This document shows, piece by piece, positions 6,249-15,336 of a stretch of DNA of 37,019 bases (the stretch's first letter is position 1; each line of letters opens with the position of its first letter). The translations under genes were made by a program, and so were the position numbers. This DNA is from Deltaproteobacteria bacterium. Its GTDB lineage: Bacteria; Desulfobacterota; Desulfarculia; Adiutricales; Adiutricaceae. The notes below the pieces were generated by a model. That model did not search any database. It was not told the DNA's origin and saw only the letters and a list, made by a program, of their open reading frames with translations. The stretch spans positions 1 through 37,019 of the forward strand of contig JAISCZ010000165.1 of assembly GCA_031265205.1 (NCBI GenBank), read 5' to 3'.

Positions 6249-8744
6249 ATGGAAAAAAAGAAACAGTCGATTCTTTTTTTGGCCTTGGCCATCCTCTCTT
6301 TGGCCCTCATCGCCATGGCCTATTTTTGGGCCCGGGGCTCCTTTGGGGTGAAGGGCGAAAGAGAGCGGGCGCGCGTGGAGAACCAAGGAAAGCTGTGGGT
6401 GGTGACCGAGAGCCTGGCGCGGGATCCCCAAGGCTTCCAGGCGGCCCAAGACCTGGCGGAGGACCTAAGGGGGGATGAGGCCGGGGCCTTTACCCGCCAC
6501 GCGGTCCTGGGGGAGGACCCCCAGGGGAACCCCGCGCCCTTGCGCGAATTTTTGCTGGACTTGGGCGACGATCCGGAAACCGAGGGGGTCGTCGTCGCGG
6601 GGTCCCCGCCGGGGCTCACGGCGGCCGTCGCGGAACTGCGCGAGCGGAGGCCGGACATTTTGCTCGTCGTCGTCAACTCCGCGGACGACCCCGGGCCCCT
6701 GGCCCGGGTCACGGACCTGGCGGTCGCGCCCGATCTGGCGGCGGAGGCCTATTTCGGGGCCCAGGTGGCCAAGTCCCTTGGGGCGGAAAAATTGGTGGCC
6801 TTAGGCCCCGCGCCGCCAGCGGGGAGCGCGGAGGCCAAAAAGCTGGCGGTTTTAAAAGAAGCCCTCGCCGACGCGCGGGTAAGCTTTCGCGAGGAAAGGC
6901 TTGACGCCCCGGCGAGCCAGGAGAGCGTCGCCCTCGAGCTGGGCCTTAAATTTCCCGGGTATCTGGCGGAATTCGGGCCGAAGACCATCTATTACCCCCT
7001 CTCCCCCGACCTCGCGCCGTCCCTTTTAAGGGAGGTCGCCACCACCGGCTCCTTTTTTTTGGGAATGGAGCGGGAAACGGCCTTTAAGGCCTATCCCGAG
7101 GCCCTCGGGGAGGGTCGCGGCGAGCGCCAAAGGGAATCGTGGGCGAGCGTCGACCAAACCCTCCAGAACTTAGGCGCCGGCGGGCGGGTGGCCTTTCCCG
7201 GGCATTATCTGGAATATGACCTGGTCTACGCCTCGACCATGGCCGCCAAGATGACTTTGGCCCAGGCGGAGGAATTTCTGGACAGCGATCCCGCCTCGCC
7301 CCAAGAGGAACTCACCGTCGCCATGTTTCTGCGGGAAAGCCTCATGGCCCTCGCCAAAAACGGGGACGGGAACTATCTGCTCGCGCCCTACGCCGATCCC
7401 GTCACGGGCCGCGTGACGAAGGGCTATTACCTGGCGGCGGACGACTATTGCCTCGTCGGCCGGGGGCCCATGGAGCTTAACGAGCTTTCGCCTTTGGCCA
7501 AATATTACCAGGCGAGCTTTCGGGAAAAGGATCCCCAAAGCCGCGACGCCTTCCATATCGGCGTTTTCACGGGGACCATCGAGCAGGGGGGCGACGATTT
7601 GCGGGGGGCTTTGGAGATGGCGCGGCGCTGGGGCGCCGTCGCCGACGGGGGAATGGTCGATCACCGGATCTACGGGGACGATTTTTTCGATTTCCCCGAC
7701 CGGATCGCGCGGGAGATCCTCTCTTTCGCGGACGACCCCTTAATGAAAGTCATCGTGGTCAACCAGGCCGTCCCAGGCACGGCCCAGGCCTTCGCCGAGA
7801 TCCAAAAGGCCCGGCCCGACATTTTCCTCGTCGCGTGCGAGGCCCACGAGGACCCCGAGGAGATCGCCCCGGTGGCCGACTTGGTCATCATGACGGACTT
7901 CGTGGCCCGGGGCTACCTGATAGTCTATTCGGCCAAAGAGCTGGGAGCGGAGAATTTCGCGCACATCTCTTTCCCGCGGCATTTGGACTCCTCGGTCATC
8001 CGCCGCCGCCGCGACGTCATGCGGGAGGCCTGCCGGGACTTGGGGCTCAATTTTTACGAGATTGAGGGCCCCGACCCCACGGACGAGGCCATAGGCGTGG
8101 AGGGCGCGCAGAAGATCGTGGAGGACTCCTTTCCGGAGTGGCTCCGGCGCTACGGCCCGCGCGCGGCTTTTTTCACCACCAACGACGCCCATATCCTCCC
8201 TTTGGTGGGGAGAGTCGCGGAATTGGGGGGCGTTTTCCTGGAGGGGGATATCCCCAGCCCCATTTTGGGCTTTCCGGAGGTTTTCGGGGTGAATCCCGAC
8301 GACTATAACGGGGATTGGCCCAGTTTCGTGCGGGAATTGGAGCGGCGCGCCGTCGCGCGCGGGGCCGGGGGCCGCCTGGGGACCTGGGTCTACCCCGTGG
8401 GCTTTAACCAGAGCGCCGGGGCCGCGGAATACGGGCGCCTCCTGGCCCGGGGGGAAGCGCGGGTGGGGGAGACCCAAGACCTTTTGGACGCCTTCCGGCT
8501 GTTCAGCCCGGAGGCGGACTGGAGCGGCAGCTTTTATATGGACGAGCTGACGGGGAAACCTATCCGCAACTATTTTTTGGTCTATCAGGACACCTACGTC
8601 CTGGGACGGGGTTACCTGAATCTCCCGCGCCTGGAAGTCCCCCTCAAGTACCTGGTCTGGGGAACGGCCTCCGAGGGCTTGGGGGACACGGGTTTGGACA
8701 TTGACGTCTTCCATCGGGACCGCGGGGAGGAGGCCATTTTTTAA
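6249..8744 (+). CDS. membrane-anchored tandem DUF3798 (periplasmic-binding-like) protein
   Basis: 831 residues. The start is the ATG at 6249, with GGGAG 8 bases upstream; an upstream in-frame extension is Arg/Pro-rich and has no start signal. Residues 8-27 form a membrane anchor (ILFLALAILSLALIAMAYFW) with no lipobox. Two homologous halves follow. The second (about 435-831) is a clear DUF3798 module: HIGVFTGTIEQGGDDLRGA, VIVVNQAVPGTAQAF (503-517), HISFPRHLDSSVIRRRRDVM, AFFTTNDAHILPLV. The first (about 42-425) keeps the order but has drifted: DDPGPLARVTDLAVAPDLAA with AEAYFGAQVAKSLGAEKLV matches EDPEEIAPVADLVIMTDFVA with ARGYLIVYSAKELGAENFA. Both end in a GYYLAADDYCLVGRG or NYFLVYQDTYVLGRG strand. 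DUF3798 proteins resemble solute-binding proteins; ligand unknown. The stop abuts the start of the kinase gene, so it probably presents a ligand signal to that kinase. Confidence 0.88.
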   Translation: MEKKKQSILFLALAILSLALIAMAYFWARGSFGVKGERERARVENQGKLWVVTESLARDPQGFQAAQDLAEDLRGDEAGAFTRHAVLGEDPQGNPAPLREFLLDLGDDPETEGVVVAGSPPGLTAAVAELRERRPDILLVVVNSADDPGPLARVTDLAVAPDLAAEAYFGAQVAKSLGAEKLVALGPAPPAGSAEAKKLAVLKEALADARVSFREERLDAPASQESVALELGLKFPGYLAEFGPKTIYYPLSPDLAPSLLREVATTGSFFLGMERETAFKAYPEALGEGRGERQRESWASVDQTLQNLGAGGRVAFPGHYLEYDLVYASTMAAKMTLAQAEEFLDSDPASPQEELTVAMFLRESLMALAKNGDGNYLLAPYADPVTGRVTKGYYLAADDYCLVGRGPMELNELSPLAKYYQASFREKDPQSRDAFHIGVFTGTIEQGGDDLRGALEMARRWGAVADGGMVDHRIYGDDFFDFPDRIAREILSFADDPLMKVIVVNQAVPGTAQAFAEIQKARPDIFLVACEAHEDPEEIAPVADLVIMTDFVARGYLIVYSAKELGAENFAHISFPRHLDSSVIRRRRDVMREACRDLGLNFYEIEGPDPTDEAIGVEGAQKIVEDSFPEWLRRYGPRAAFFTTNDAHILPLVGRVAELGGVFLEGDIPSPILGFPEVFGVNPDDYNGDWPSFVRELERRAVARGAGGRLGTWVYPVGFNQSAGAAEYGRLLARGEARVGETQDLLDAFRLFSPEADWSGSFYMDELTGKPIRNYFLVYQDTYVLGRGYLNLPRLEVPLKYLVWGTASEGLGDTGLDIDVFHRDRGEEAIF

Positions 8745-11597
8745 TTGCGCGCGTCTGGGGCCCAAAAATTCCTCGCGTCCATGGCCAAAGGCCTGGCGAC
8801 GGCCATCCGGGAGAACCTCAAGGAACTCCTGACGGTCTGCGGGGCCTTTTTTTGCCTGAGCCTGGTGAGCTATCTCTACGTCGCGGATCTCCTTCACAAG
8901 CAGGTGGACCTTTACAGCCAGAGCGTCATGGAGGAGCGGCGCGACTCTTTGCGCGCGCTCATCAGCGCCCACGAAAACGCCCTCCAACACGCGGCCGCGG
9001 CCGCGGCCTTCGCCGCGGACAACGGGGCCGGGCCCCGAGAGCTCCAGGAACTCTTAAGGAGGCTCTCCGCGGTCTTCGCGCGGCAAAAGGACATGGAAGG
9101 GGTCTTCGTCTCGGTCTACGGCGTCCTCCTCAACACCTACCTCGACCCCAAAAGCGCCATCTCCGAGGAGTATTTCTACCCCAAAACCGCGCCCTGGATG
9201 CGCGGGGCCCTCTTGACCGACGGCCTCTACCACGCGCGGCCCTACCGGGATCCCCAGACCGGACAGTCCGTGGCCGCGGTCTCCACGGTGGTCTACGGCT
9301 CCGCCGGGGACCCCATCGGGGTGCTGGCCATTGATTACCTCCTCAATCCCATTATCGACGAGGTGCGCTCCTACCGGGTGGCGGACGCGGGCTACGCCTT
9401 TCTTTTAGACGACTCTTTCGCCATCCTCGCGGGCCCCGACCGCGGCCAAATCGGGAAAAACCTCGCCGACGCCCCGGGTTTCCAGGAGCTTTTGCCCGCC
9501 CTGCTTTCCCTTTCCTCCGCGCGGGACCCCGCGCGGCCGGTCACCGTCGTCGACGCGGAAGTGAACGGGGAGGAGAGCGTCGTTTTTTTCGGGACCCTCG
9601 AAAACGGCTGGCGCGTCTGCGTGGTGGCCCCGGTCTGGTATTACTACGGGGCCGCGCGGGACATGATCCCGGTTTTAACCTCCCTGTCGGGCCTTTTGGC
9701 CCTCATTCTCTTCGTGATCCTCTCGCGCCTCAACAAGGCCAAAAAACGCTCCGAGAGCGAGTCGAGCGCCAAAAGCTCTTTTTTGGCGCGCATGAGCCAC
9801 GAGATTCGCACCCCCATGAACGCCATTATGGGCATGTGCGAGCTGTCCCGCCGCAATATCGGCAAACCCGAGGCCCTGGAGTATTTAGGGGAGATTAAGC
9901 GCGCGGGGACCGATCTTTTGGCCATCATCAACGATATTTTGGATTTTTCCAAAATAAACGCCGGGAACGCGGAACTGAAACGCTTCGCCTACCCCTTAAG
10001 CGTCCTTCTCTACGACGTTTTGGCCATTATCCGGGTGCGGCTCGCGGACCGGGACGTGGCCTTAAGCTTTCGGGCGAACCCCGCCGTCCCCGCCACCGTC
10101 TGGGGGGACGAGGCCCGCGTGAGGCAGATTCTCTTAAACCTCCTTTCCAACGCCGTCAAGTACACCCCCCGGGGCGCCATCGCCTTTGAGGTGGACTTCG
10201 CGGTGGCGGGGCCCAAGCAGGCGAAGCTCATTTTCAGCGTCAAGGACACGGGGGTGGGCATCCGCCCCGAGGAGATGGCCGGGCTCTTTTTGGATTTCGT
10301 GCGCCTGGGCCAGGACCGCCAGGCCCACATCGAGGGCACGGGCCTGGGGCTCGCCATCTCCCAGAACCTCTGCCGGGCCATGGGGGGGGACATCGCGGTG
10401 GAGAGCGTCTACGGCCAGGGTTCCCGCTTTACGGCGACTATTTTCCAGGACGCGGAAGACTGGGCCCCCTTAGGGGAATTCGACGCCTTGGCGCGCCCCG
10501 CCGACGAGGAGACGGATCCTCCCGACGCCACCGCGCCCTTTACGGCGCCGGGATTTCGGGTCCTCGTGGTGGACGACATCGCGACCAACCTCGTGGTGAC
10601 CGAAGGCTTGCTCTCCCCCTACGGCATGGAGGTCACCTTGGTGCAGCGCTCCCCGGAGGCCGTGGAAATCGCCGCCAACAAGCCCTTTGACTTGGTCTTT
10701 ATTGACCACATGATGCCCGAGATGGACGGGACCGAGACCCTCGCGGCCATCCGCGCGCGGGCCCCGCGGTACCGCAAAGTGCCCATGGTGGTCCTGACCG
10801 CCGCGGTCATGGAAGGCGCCCGGGAGATGTTTTTGGCCAACGGCTTTGACGATTATTTGGCCAAGCCCATTGAGATCCGCGAGTTGGACGAGACGCTGGA
10901 CCGCTATATCCCCAAAGAATTCAGGCGCCCCGCGGGCGTGGCGGCCGAGGACCCCAGCGCGGCCGAACTGCGGGGCCTTAAAATCGAGGGGGTGGACGCG
11001 CGGGTCGGCTTAAGGCGCATCGGCGGGCGGCGGGCCAATTACCTCAAGGCCCTGGGCGTCTTCGCCCAGGACATGCTGGAGCGCCGGAGGCTCCTTTCCA
11101 CCGATTCCTGGGAAGACCAGGAGGACTTCGCCCTCCACGTCCACGCCATCAAAAGCGCCGCCGCCAATATCGGGGCCCTCAACCTCTCGCGGGAGGCGGC
11201 CTTTCTGGAGGAGGCGGCGGCCAAGTCCGACCTTCTGACCATCCACCAGCGCTTTCCGCGCTTTCAGAAGGATCTCGCGAGCCTGGCCACCCGGGTTCAG
11301 GAAAGCCTCGCCCGGGAAAGCTTAGCCTCCTCCCCGCCCCCGCGGGCCGCGGGGGACGGGGACGGGGACGGGGAGGCGGAGCCGGCCCTCTTCCAGAGCC
11401 TCAAGGTCGCCATCGATTGCCGGGACATCGGCGCGGTGGACCGGATTTTAGACGATTTAAGCGGTAGGGTGGGCGATCCCGCGGTCCGGGAAACCGTGGA
11501 AAGGCTGGCCACCCAGGTTTTAATGGCCGATTACGAAGAGGCGAGCTCTCTTTTGGAACTCCATCTGGCGAGGACCGCGAGCAACCATGATCTTTGA
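8745..11597 (+). CDS. Cache-domain hybrid sensor histidine kinase (HisKA-HATPase-REC-Hpt)
   Basis: 950 residues. Membrane segments at about 28-48 and 307-329 enclose an extracytoplasmic Cache-type sensor (PWMRGALLTDGLYHARPYRD, VAAVSTVVYG, GVLAIDYLLNPI). The cytoplasm carries HisKA with SHEIRTPMNAIMG (phospho-His 352), an HATPase_c domain (NLLSNAVKYTP, KDTGVGI, GTGLGLAIS), a receiver with acidic pair 610-611, phospho-Asp 654 and Lys 707, and an Hpt domain whose phospho-His is 800 in HAIKSAAANIG. This is a complete internal phosphorelay. About 100 further residues are mostly helical. The start is TTG at 8745, directly after the previous stop, with GGGGAGGAGG about 12 bases upstream; the next ATG (8781) has no ribosome-binding site, so translational coupling is likely. 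The tail overlaps the HD-GYP gene by 11 bases, and the Hpt probably passes phosphate to its receiver. Confidence 0.93.
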   Translation: MRASGAQKFLASMAKGLATAIRENLKELLTVCGAFFCLSLVSYLYVADLLHKQVDLYSQSVMEERRDSLRALISAHENALQHAAAAAAFAADNGAGPRELQELLRRLSAVFARQKDMEGVFVSVYGVLLNTYLDPKSAISEEYFYPKTAPWMRGALLTDGLYHARPYRDPQTGQSVAAVSTVVYGSAGDPIGVLAIDYLLNPIIDEVRSYRVADAGYAFLLDDSFAILAGPDRGQIGKNLADAPGFQELLPALLSLSSARDPARPVTVVDAEVNGEESVVFFGTLENGWRVCVVAPVWYYYGAARDMIPVLTSLSGLLALILFVILSRLNKAKKRSESESSAKSSFLARMSHEIRTPMNAIMGMCELSRRNIGKPEALEYLGEIKRAGTDLLAIINDILDFSKINAGNAELKRFAYPLSVLLYDVLAIIRVRLADRDVALSFRANPAVPATVWGDEARVRQILLNLLSNAVKYTPRGAIAFEVDFAVAGPKQAKLIFSVKDTGVGIRPEEMAGLFLDFVRLGQDRQAHIEGTGLGLAISQNLCRAMGGDIAVESVYGQGSRFTATIFQDAEDWAPLGEFDALARPADEETDPPDATAPFTAPGFRVLVVDDIATNLVVTEGLLSPYGMEVTLVQRSPEAVEIAANKPFDLVFIDHMMPEMDGTETLAAIRARAPRYRKVPMVVLTAAVMEGAREMFLANGFDDYLAKPIEIRELDETLDRYIPKEFRRPAGVAAEDPSAAELRGLKIEGVDARVGLRRIGGRRANYLKALGVFAQDMLERRRLLSTDSWEDQEDFALHVHAIKSAAANIGALNLSREAAFLEEAAAKSDLLTIHQRFPRFQKDLASLATRVQESLARESLASSPPPRAAGDGDGDGEAEPALFQSLKVAIDCRDIGAVDRILDDLSGRVGDPAVRETVERLATQVLMADYEEASSLLELHLARTASNHDL

Positions 11598-12693
11598 CAA
11601 AAGCGCGCGCGCGCCGAAAAAGAAAATTCTGGTGGTGGACGACAACGTCACGAACTTAATGTTCGCCAAAACGGTTCTCTCCGCCCAGTACGACGTTTTT
11701 ACCGCCCCCTCGGCGGCCAAGATGTTTCTCCTCCTGAAGGCGGCGCCCATCAGCCTTATTCTCTTGGACATCTCCATGCCGGAAATGAGCGGGATCGAGG
11801 CCATCAAGATCCTCAAAAAGGATCCCGAGTTCCGGCGCGTCCCGGTTATTTTTTTAACGGCCCTCGTCAACCCCGACAGCGAGGTGGACGGGCTCTCCCT
11901 CGGGGCCGTGGATTATATCGCCAAACCCATCGAGCCGAAGCTTCTTTTAAAGAGGGTGGAGATTCACCTGACCATGGAGGAGCAGCGCGTCGTTTTGGAG
12001 CGCCAAAAAAAGGATCTGGAAAACTTCAACCTGAACCTGCGCGAACTCGTGGAGGAAAAGACCCACCGCGTTTTGGAGCTGCAGAAGGCCATTCTGTCCA
12101 CCGTGGCGGGCCTGGTCGAAAGCCGGGACGACATTACGGGCGGGCACGTGGAAAGGACCTGCAAGTGGCTGGAGCGCTTGGTGGAGGGCCTTTTGGAAAG
12201 CGGGGAGTACCGCGACCTTTTGGAAAACTGGGATCTGCCCCTCTTGGTTCGTTCCTCGGAGCTGCACGACGTGGGGAAGATCTCCATCTCCGATTCCATT
12301 CTCCTCAAAAAAGGGCTTCTGACCTCCGACGAGTTTGAGCTGATCAAATGGCACACGACCTTCGGGGTGCGCATTATCGACCGCATCGCCAGCGGCACCT
12401 CGGAAAAGGAATATTTGGCCCACGCCCGGATCTTCGCGGGGACCCACCACGAGAAATGGGACGGCACGGGATACCCGGAAGGGCTGCGGGGCAAGGAGAT
12501 CCCCCTCCAGGGCCGCCTTCTGGCCATCGCCGACGTCTACGACGCCTTAACGTCCGACAGGCCCTACAAAAAGGCCTTTTCCCACCAAGCGGCGGTGGGC
12601 ATTATCCTGGAAGGGCGGGGCAAGCACTTCGATCCCTTCCTCGTGGATATTTTTGAAAAAGTGAGCCCGCGGTTCGAGCGATACCTGAACTGA
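11587..12693 (+). CDS. response regulator with HD-GYP domain (cyclic di-GMP phosphodiesterase)
   Basis: 368 residues. The receiver domain (about 10-125) has the acidic pair D18/D19, phospho-Asp 61 (LILLDISMPEMSG) and the Lys of YIAKPIE. A helical linker (about 126-170, VLERQKKDLENFNLNLREL) leads to an HD-GYP domain with the HD pair at 227-228 (SSELHDVGKISI), the HHEKWDGTGYPEGL signature (GYP at 295-297) and LLAIADVYDALTSDRPYKK. All metal ligands and the GYP signature appear intact, so hydrolysis of cyclic di-GMP is expected, as in RpfG-type proteins. The start overlaps the kinase gene by 11 bases. It is the likely output of the DUF3798/kinase relay. No DNA-binding domain is present, so the response is probably a change in cyclic di-GMP, for example affecting motility or biofilm; that target is inference. 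Confidence 0.94.
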   Translation: MIFDKSARAPKKKILVVDDNVTNLMFAKTVLSAQYDVFTAPSAAKMFLLLKAAPISLILLDISMPEMSGIEAIKILKKDPEFRRVPVIFLTALVNPDSEVDGLSLGAVDYIAKPIEPKLLLKRVEIHLTMEEQRVVLERQKKDLENFNLNLRELVEEKTHRVLELQKAILSTVAGLVESRDDITGGHVERTCKWLERLVEGLLESGEYRDLLENWDLPLLVRSSELHDVGKISISDSILLKKGLLTSDEFELIKWHTTFGVRIIDRIASGTSEKEYLAHARIFAGTHHEKWDGTGYPEGLRGKEIPLQGRLLAIADVYDALTSDRPYKKAFSHQAAVGIILEGRGKHFDPFLVDIFEKVSPRFERYLN

Positions 12694-12710
12694 CTTTGAG
12701 CGGCTCTTTC

Positions 12711-12729
12711 GCGCGGAATTTTTCCGCGC
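12711..12729. terminator. short hairpin between convergent genes
   Basis: GCGCGGA and TCCGCGC (7 bp) enclose a 5-base loop, about 18 bases after the HD-GYP stop and ahead of the convergent phosphofructokinase end. There is no long T-tract, so it is a weak candidate bidirectional terminator. Confidence 0.3.
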
Positions 12730-12910
12730 CTTTGGCGGAACTCGCCGTAACGGGCCGTGACTTCGCCGCGCTCGCGCCGGCGGGCTTTGGGCCGCGCGCG
12801 GGATCTATCCGATTCGTGGAAGCGCGCGGGCGAGGCGACCGCGAGAGCGTCTTCGGGAAGCCGCGCTTAAAGGCTCCCCTCGTCTTTCCGCGCGCCGGCG
12901 CCGCGGGCTT

Positions 12911-14290
12911 TTAGGCTTCGCCGGCCTTGAGGCTGGGCTGGCCCGTGCGCTCGAGCACGCTGTTCCAGAGTTCGCCCATGGGGTCGACTTTTTTGCGGGC
13001 CTTGATGGCCATGGCGATGGGCACGTGGACAAAGTGGTCGTTCCACTGGCCGACCAAACAGTTGGTTTTCCCGGCCATGGCGGCGTGGGCGGCCTTTTGC
13101 CCGAGGAAACTGCAGAAGACCTGGTCCGTGGAGTTGGCGGGGGCGCTGCGGATAATGTAGCTGGGGTCCAGGTACTTGAGGTTAAGCTCCAGGTCTTTGT
13201 CCTTGAAGAAGTTTTTGATTCGCTCGGCCAGGTACTGGCCGATGTCCTTATGCAGAACGTTGCCGGAGGCGTCGGTGGTCTGGGCCTCGCCGGCGAAAAA
13301 TTTCTGGCCCGCTCCCTCGGCGACCACGATGACCGCGTGGCCCCGGTTTTTGATGCGCCAGTAGAGGCGCTCCAAAAGGGCGCCCGGGCCGTCCACGTCG
13401 AAATCTATTTCCGGAATGAGGACAAAATTGGCGTCTCCCCGCGCCAAGGCCGCGGTGGAGGCGATAAAGCCCGAGTCCCGGCCCATGAGCTTGACGAGGC
13501 CCACCCCGCCCGGGGCCCCCAAAGCCTCGGTGTGGGCGCTGCGGATGACCTCCGTGGCCACGGCCACGGCGGTCTCGAAGCCAAAGGAGCGGGAGACGAG
13601 GCCGATATCGTTGTCAATGGTCTTCGGGATTCCGACGATGGCGATTTTAAGGCCCCGGTTTTTGATCTCCTCGGCCACCATGTTGGCGCCCTTCAAGGTG
13701 CCGTCCCCCCCGATGCAGAAGAGGATGTTCATGTTGAGGCGCTCAAGGGAGTCCACGAGTTCCTCGATGGACTGGTTGCCGCGGGAGGAACCCAGGACCG
13801 TGCCCCCGAACTGGTGGATTTCCGCGACCGAGGCTGGGGTGAGTTGCATGAGGCTGTGCCCGTAGGAGGGGATCAGGCCCTGGTAGCCGTATTTGACGCC
13901 GAGGATGTTCTGGACCCCGTAGCGGTAGAAGAGGGTCATGACCAGCGAGCGGATCACGTCGTTTAAGCCCGGGCAGAGGCCGCCCGCGGTCAGGATCCCC
14001 GCCCGGGACTTGGAGGGGTCAAAGTAGATCTTGCGCCGGGCCCCGGCCTCCTCGAAGCAGGCGGGGACCGCGCCCTCTTCCTGGAATTTGGCGAGGGAGG
14101 CGAGGGTCGCGTCTTTCAAAACGCGCTGGCTGTCGTCCGTGAAGGCCTCCCAGGCGATGGCTTCGCTGGGGTTGCCGTCTTTGGGGGCTCCCCTTTTGGC
14201 TAAAAGCGGGCTGTCAATTTTCGTGGGTCCCAGGCTTTCGATATTAAGTTCGTCGTGAGCCTGGCCATGGCGTTGCGTCGCTTTGCTCAT
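12911..14290 (-). CDS. pfk: 6-phosphofructokinase, plant/trypanosome-like clade (ATP-type signature)
   Basis: 459 residues, longer than the roughly 320 of the classical bacterial enzyme because of about 95 extra N-terminal residues. Motifs include TAGGLCPGLNDVIR (101-114), GYQGLIPSYGH, CIGGDGTLKGAN (GGDGT 194-198), GIPKTIDNDIG (220-230) and LMGRDSGFIA. The enzyme phosphorylates fructose 6-phosphate in glycolysis. Family knowledge: Gly in GGDG(T/S) marks ATP users and Asp (GGDD) marks pyrophosphate users, while Lys in PKTIDND is typical of PPi enzymes and of the plant and trypanosome ATP enzymes. This Gly/Lys pairing points to the ATP-using long clade, but the donor cannot be proved from sequence. 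AGAGGA lies about 8 bases before the ATG. It is transcribed alone, convergent with the signalling operon. Confidence 0.93.
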   Translation of the reverse strand: MSKATQRHGQAHDELNIESLGPTKIDSPLLAKRGAPKDGNPSEAIAWEAFTDDSQRVLKDATLASLAKFQEEGAVPACFEEAGARRKIYFDPSKSRAGILTAGGLCPGLNDVIRSLVMTLFYRYGVQNILGVKYGYQGLIPSYGHSLMQLTPASVAEIHQFGGTVLGSSRGNQSIEELVDSLERLNMNILFCIGGDGTLKGANMVAEEIKNRGLKIAIVGIPKTIDNDIGLVSRSFGFETAVAVATEVIRSAHTEALGAPGGVGLVKLMGRDSGFIASTAALARGDANFVLIPEIDFDVDGPGALLERLYWRIKNRGHAVIVVAEGAGQKFFAGEAQTTDASGNVLHKDIGQYLAERIKNFFKDKDLELNLKYLDPSYIIRSAPANSTDQVFCSFLGQKAAHAAMAGKTNCLVGQWNDHFVHVPIAMAIKARKKVDPMGELWNSVLERTGQPSLKAGEA

Positions 14291-15307
14291 AAAATAAATC
14301 CTCTAAAAAGAATTGGGAGGGGGACAACAGCCTGAATCTAAAGATAAAAAGCGCCCAAAAACGAAAAAAGGATAAAAATCCTTGAAGCGATTAAATACCC
14401 AAGAAATTTTAGGCCTTTTGAGGCCCGCGCGCAAGGATAGGGAGGCGCGGGGCCCGTTTCGGGGCGCCCTTCCGCCTTGGCCCTTAGGGGAAGAGGAAGG
14501 GGGCGGGGGGAAAAGGGATGGGCGCCCGCTAATCTCCCCGGGGCTGGCGGATTACGGCTCTGGGAGCGGGGCGGGGGGAGATCGCCGCGCGGCGCTCCGG
14601 CGGGAGCCCCGTCGGAGCGTCGGAAAGAAAGCGAGAGAGAAAAGGAAAGGAAAAAGGAGAGGGAAAGGGAAAAGGGCCTTAGTCGGCCCCGCGCGGGGGC
14701 CTCGGAGGGAGAATGGCGGCGCCGCCGAGGCCTTCGCGGGAAAGATTCGGGAAAAGAGGGGCGAGGGGGAGCCACGCCGGGGAAGAGGGAAAGGCCCGCG
14801 CGCGGGGATTGGAGGAGGCGGGCCGATGGCGTGGGGGCGCCGCCGCGTGGCGGGTGGGGCGCTTGGCGAGATGAAAAGCGATAAGAGAGAGGCGAGACGC
14901 GAGAGCGGAAGGGGCGAGAGTTGAAGAGAAAGAGGAAAAGGGAGAAGGGCGAGCGTCGCGGTGGCGAGAGTTGAAGAGAAAGGAAAAAGGAAAAAGGAGA
15001 AGGGCGAGAGGAGAGAGTCGCGGAGAGAAGGCTTGGGGAGATGGGAGTGGCTCGGCCATTTTCCCTCCGAAACGTGGGAGGAAAAAGGAAGCGGCCGGAA
15101 AGGGAGCGTCAAAGGGAAGGCGCGCGAGGGCGCCAGATAGGGGAGCCGAAAGGGAAAATTCTCCCTCCGCTGGCGCTCCGGCGGGGAAGCGCTTAAGCTC
15201 TTTAAACCCGCGCGTGGGATTTAAGGGAAAAGGGGCGCCAATCCGGGCTCTTTTCCGGAAATTTTTTTAAGGGGAAGCGCCCGCGGCGAACGCTCGCGCT
15301 TAATTAA
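14291..15307 (+). other. 1-kb non-coding gap with a purine-rich tract
   Basis: No gene is supportable. From about 14610 to 15060 the plus strand is strongly purine-biased (runs such as GAAAGAAAGCGAGAGAGAAA), so the opposite strand opens artificial Ser/Pro/Leu/Phe-rich frames that are not genes. Bases 14291-14400 hold the start region of the phosphofructokinase gene and are AT-richer. The tract also contains a 50-bp-spaced repeat, listed separately. Confidence 0.6.
14914..15008 (+). repeat. purine-rich direct repeat, 50-bp spacing
   Basis: A unit beginning GCGAGAGTTGAAGAGAAAG and ending GGAGAAGGGCGAG occurs at 14914-14953 and again at 14964-15008. The starts are exactly 50 bp apart, and the second copy is longer by a few purines. 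Two imperfect copies inside a polypurine tract suggest slippage or local duplication. Confidence 0.6.
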
Positions 15308-15336
15308 TTGACCATTATTTCTTTAAAGAATATAAT
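15308..15336 (+). promoter_or_regulatory. sigma70-type promoter of cydAB
   Basis: TTGACC (15308-15313), a 17-base spacer and a perfect TATAAT (15331-15336), embedded in an AT-rich patch. The predicted start near 15343 gives a leader of about 155 bases before cydA. The 14-bp word ACGCTCGCGCTTAA occurs on both sides of the promoter (from about 15290 and again from 15346), which could be operators or relics of a duplication. Confidence 0.7.

Noticed and set aside
7740..8990. Long open frame on the minus strand (about 416 codons)
   Set aside because: It is opposite the DUF3798 and kinase genes, is His/Gln/Pro/Arg-rich with no domain, and arises from the strong third-position GC bias of the real genes.
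13025..13966. Long open frame on the plus strand (about 313 codons)
   Set aside because: Lies entirely opposite the phosphofructokinase gene, which has every family motif; the product is Gly/Val/Asp-rich low-complexity sequence.
14552..15112. Open frame on the minus strand rich in Ser, Pro, Leu and Phe
   Set aside because: Produced by the polypurine tract on the other strand; no start signal or domain.
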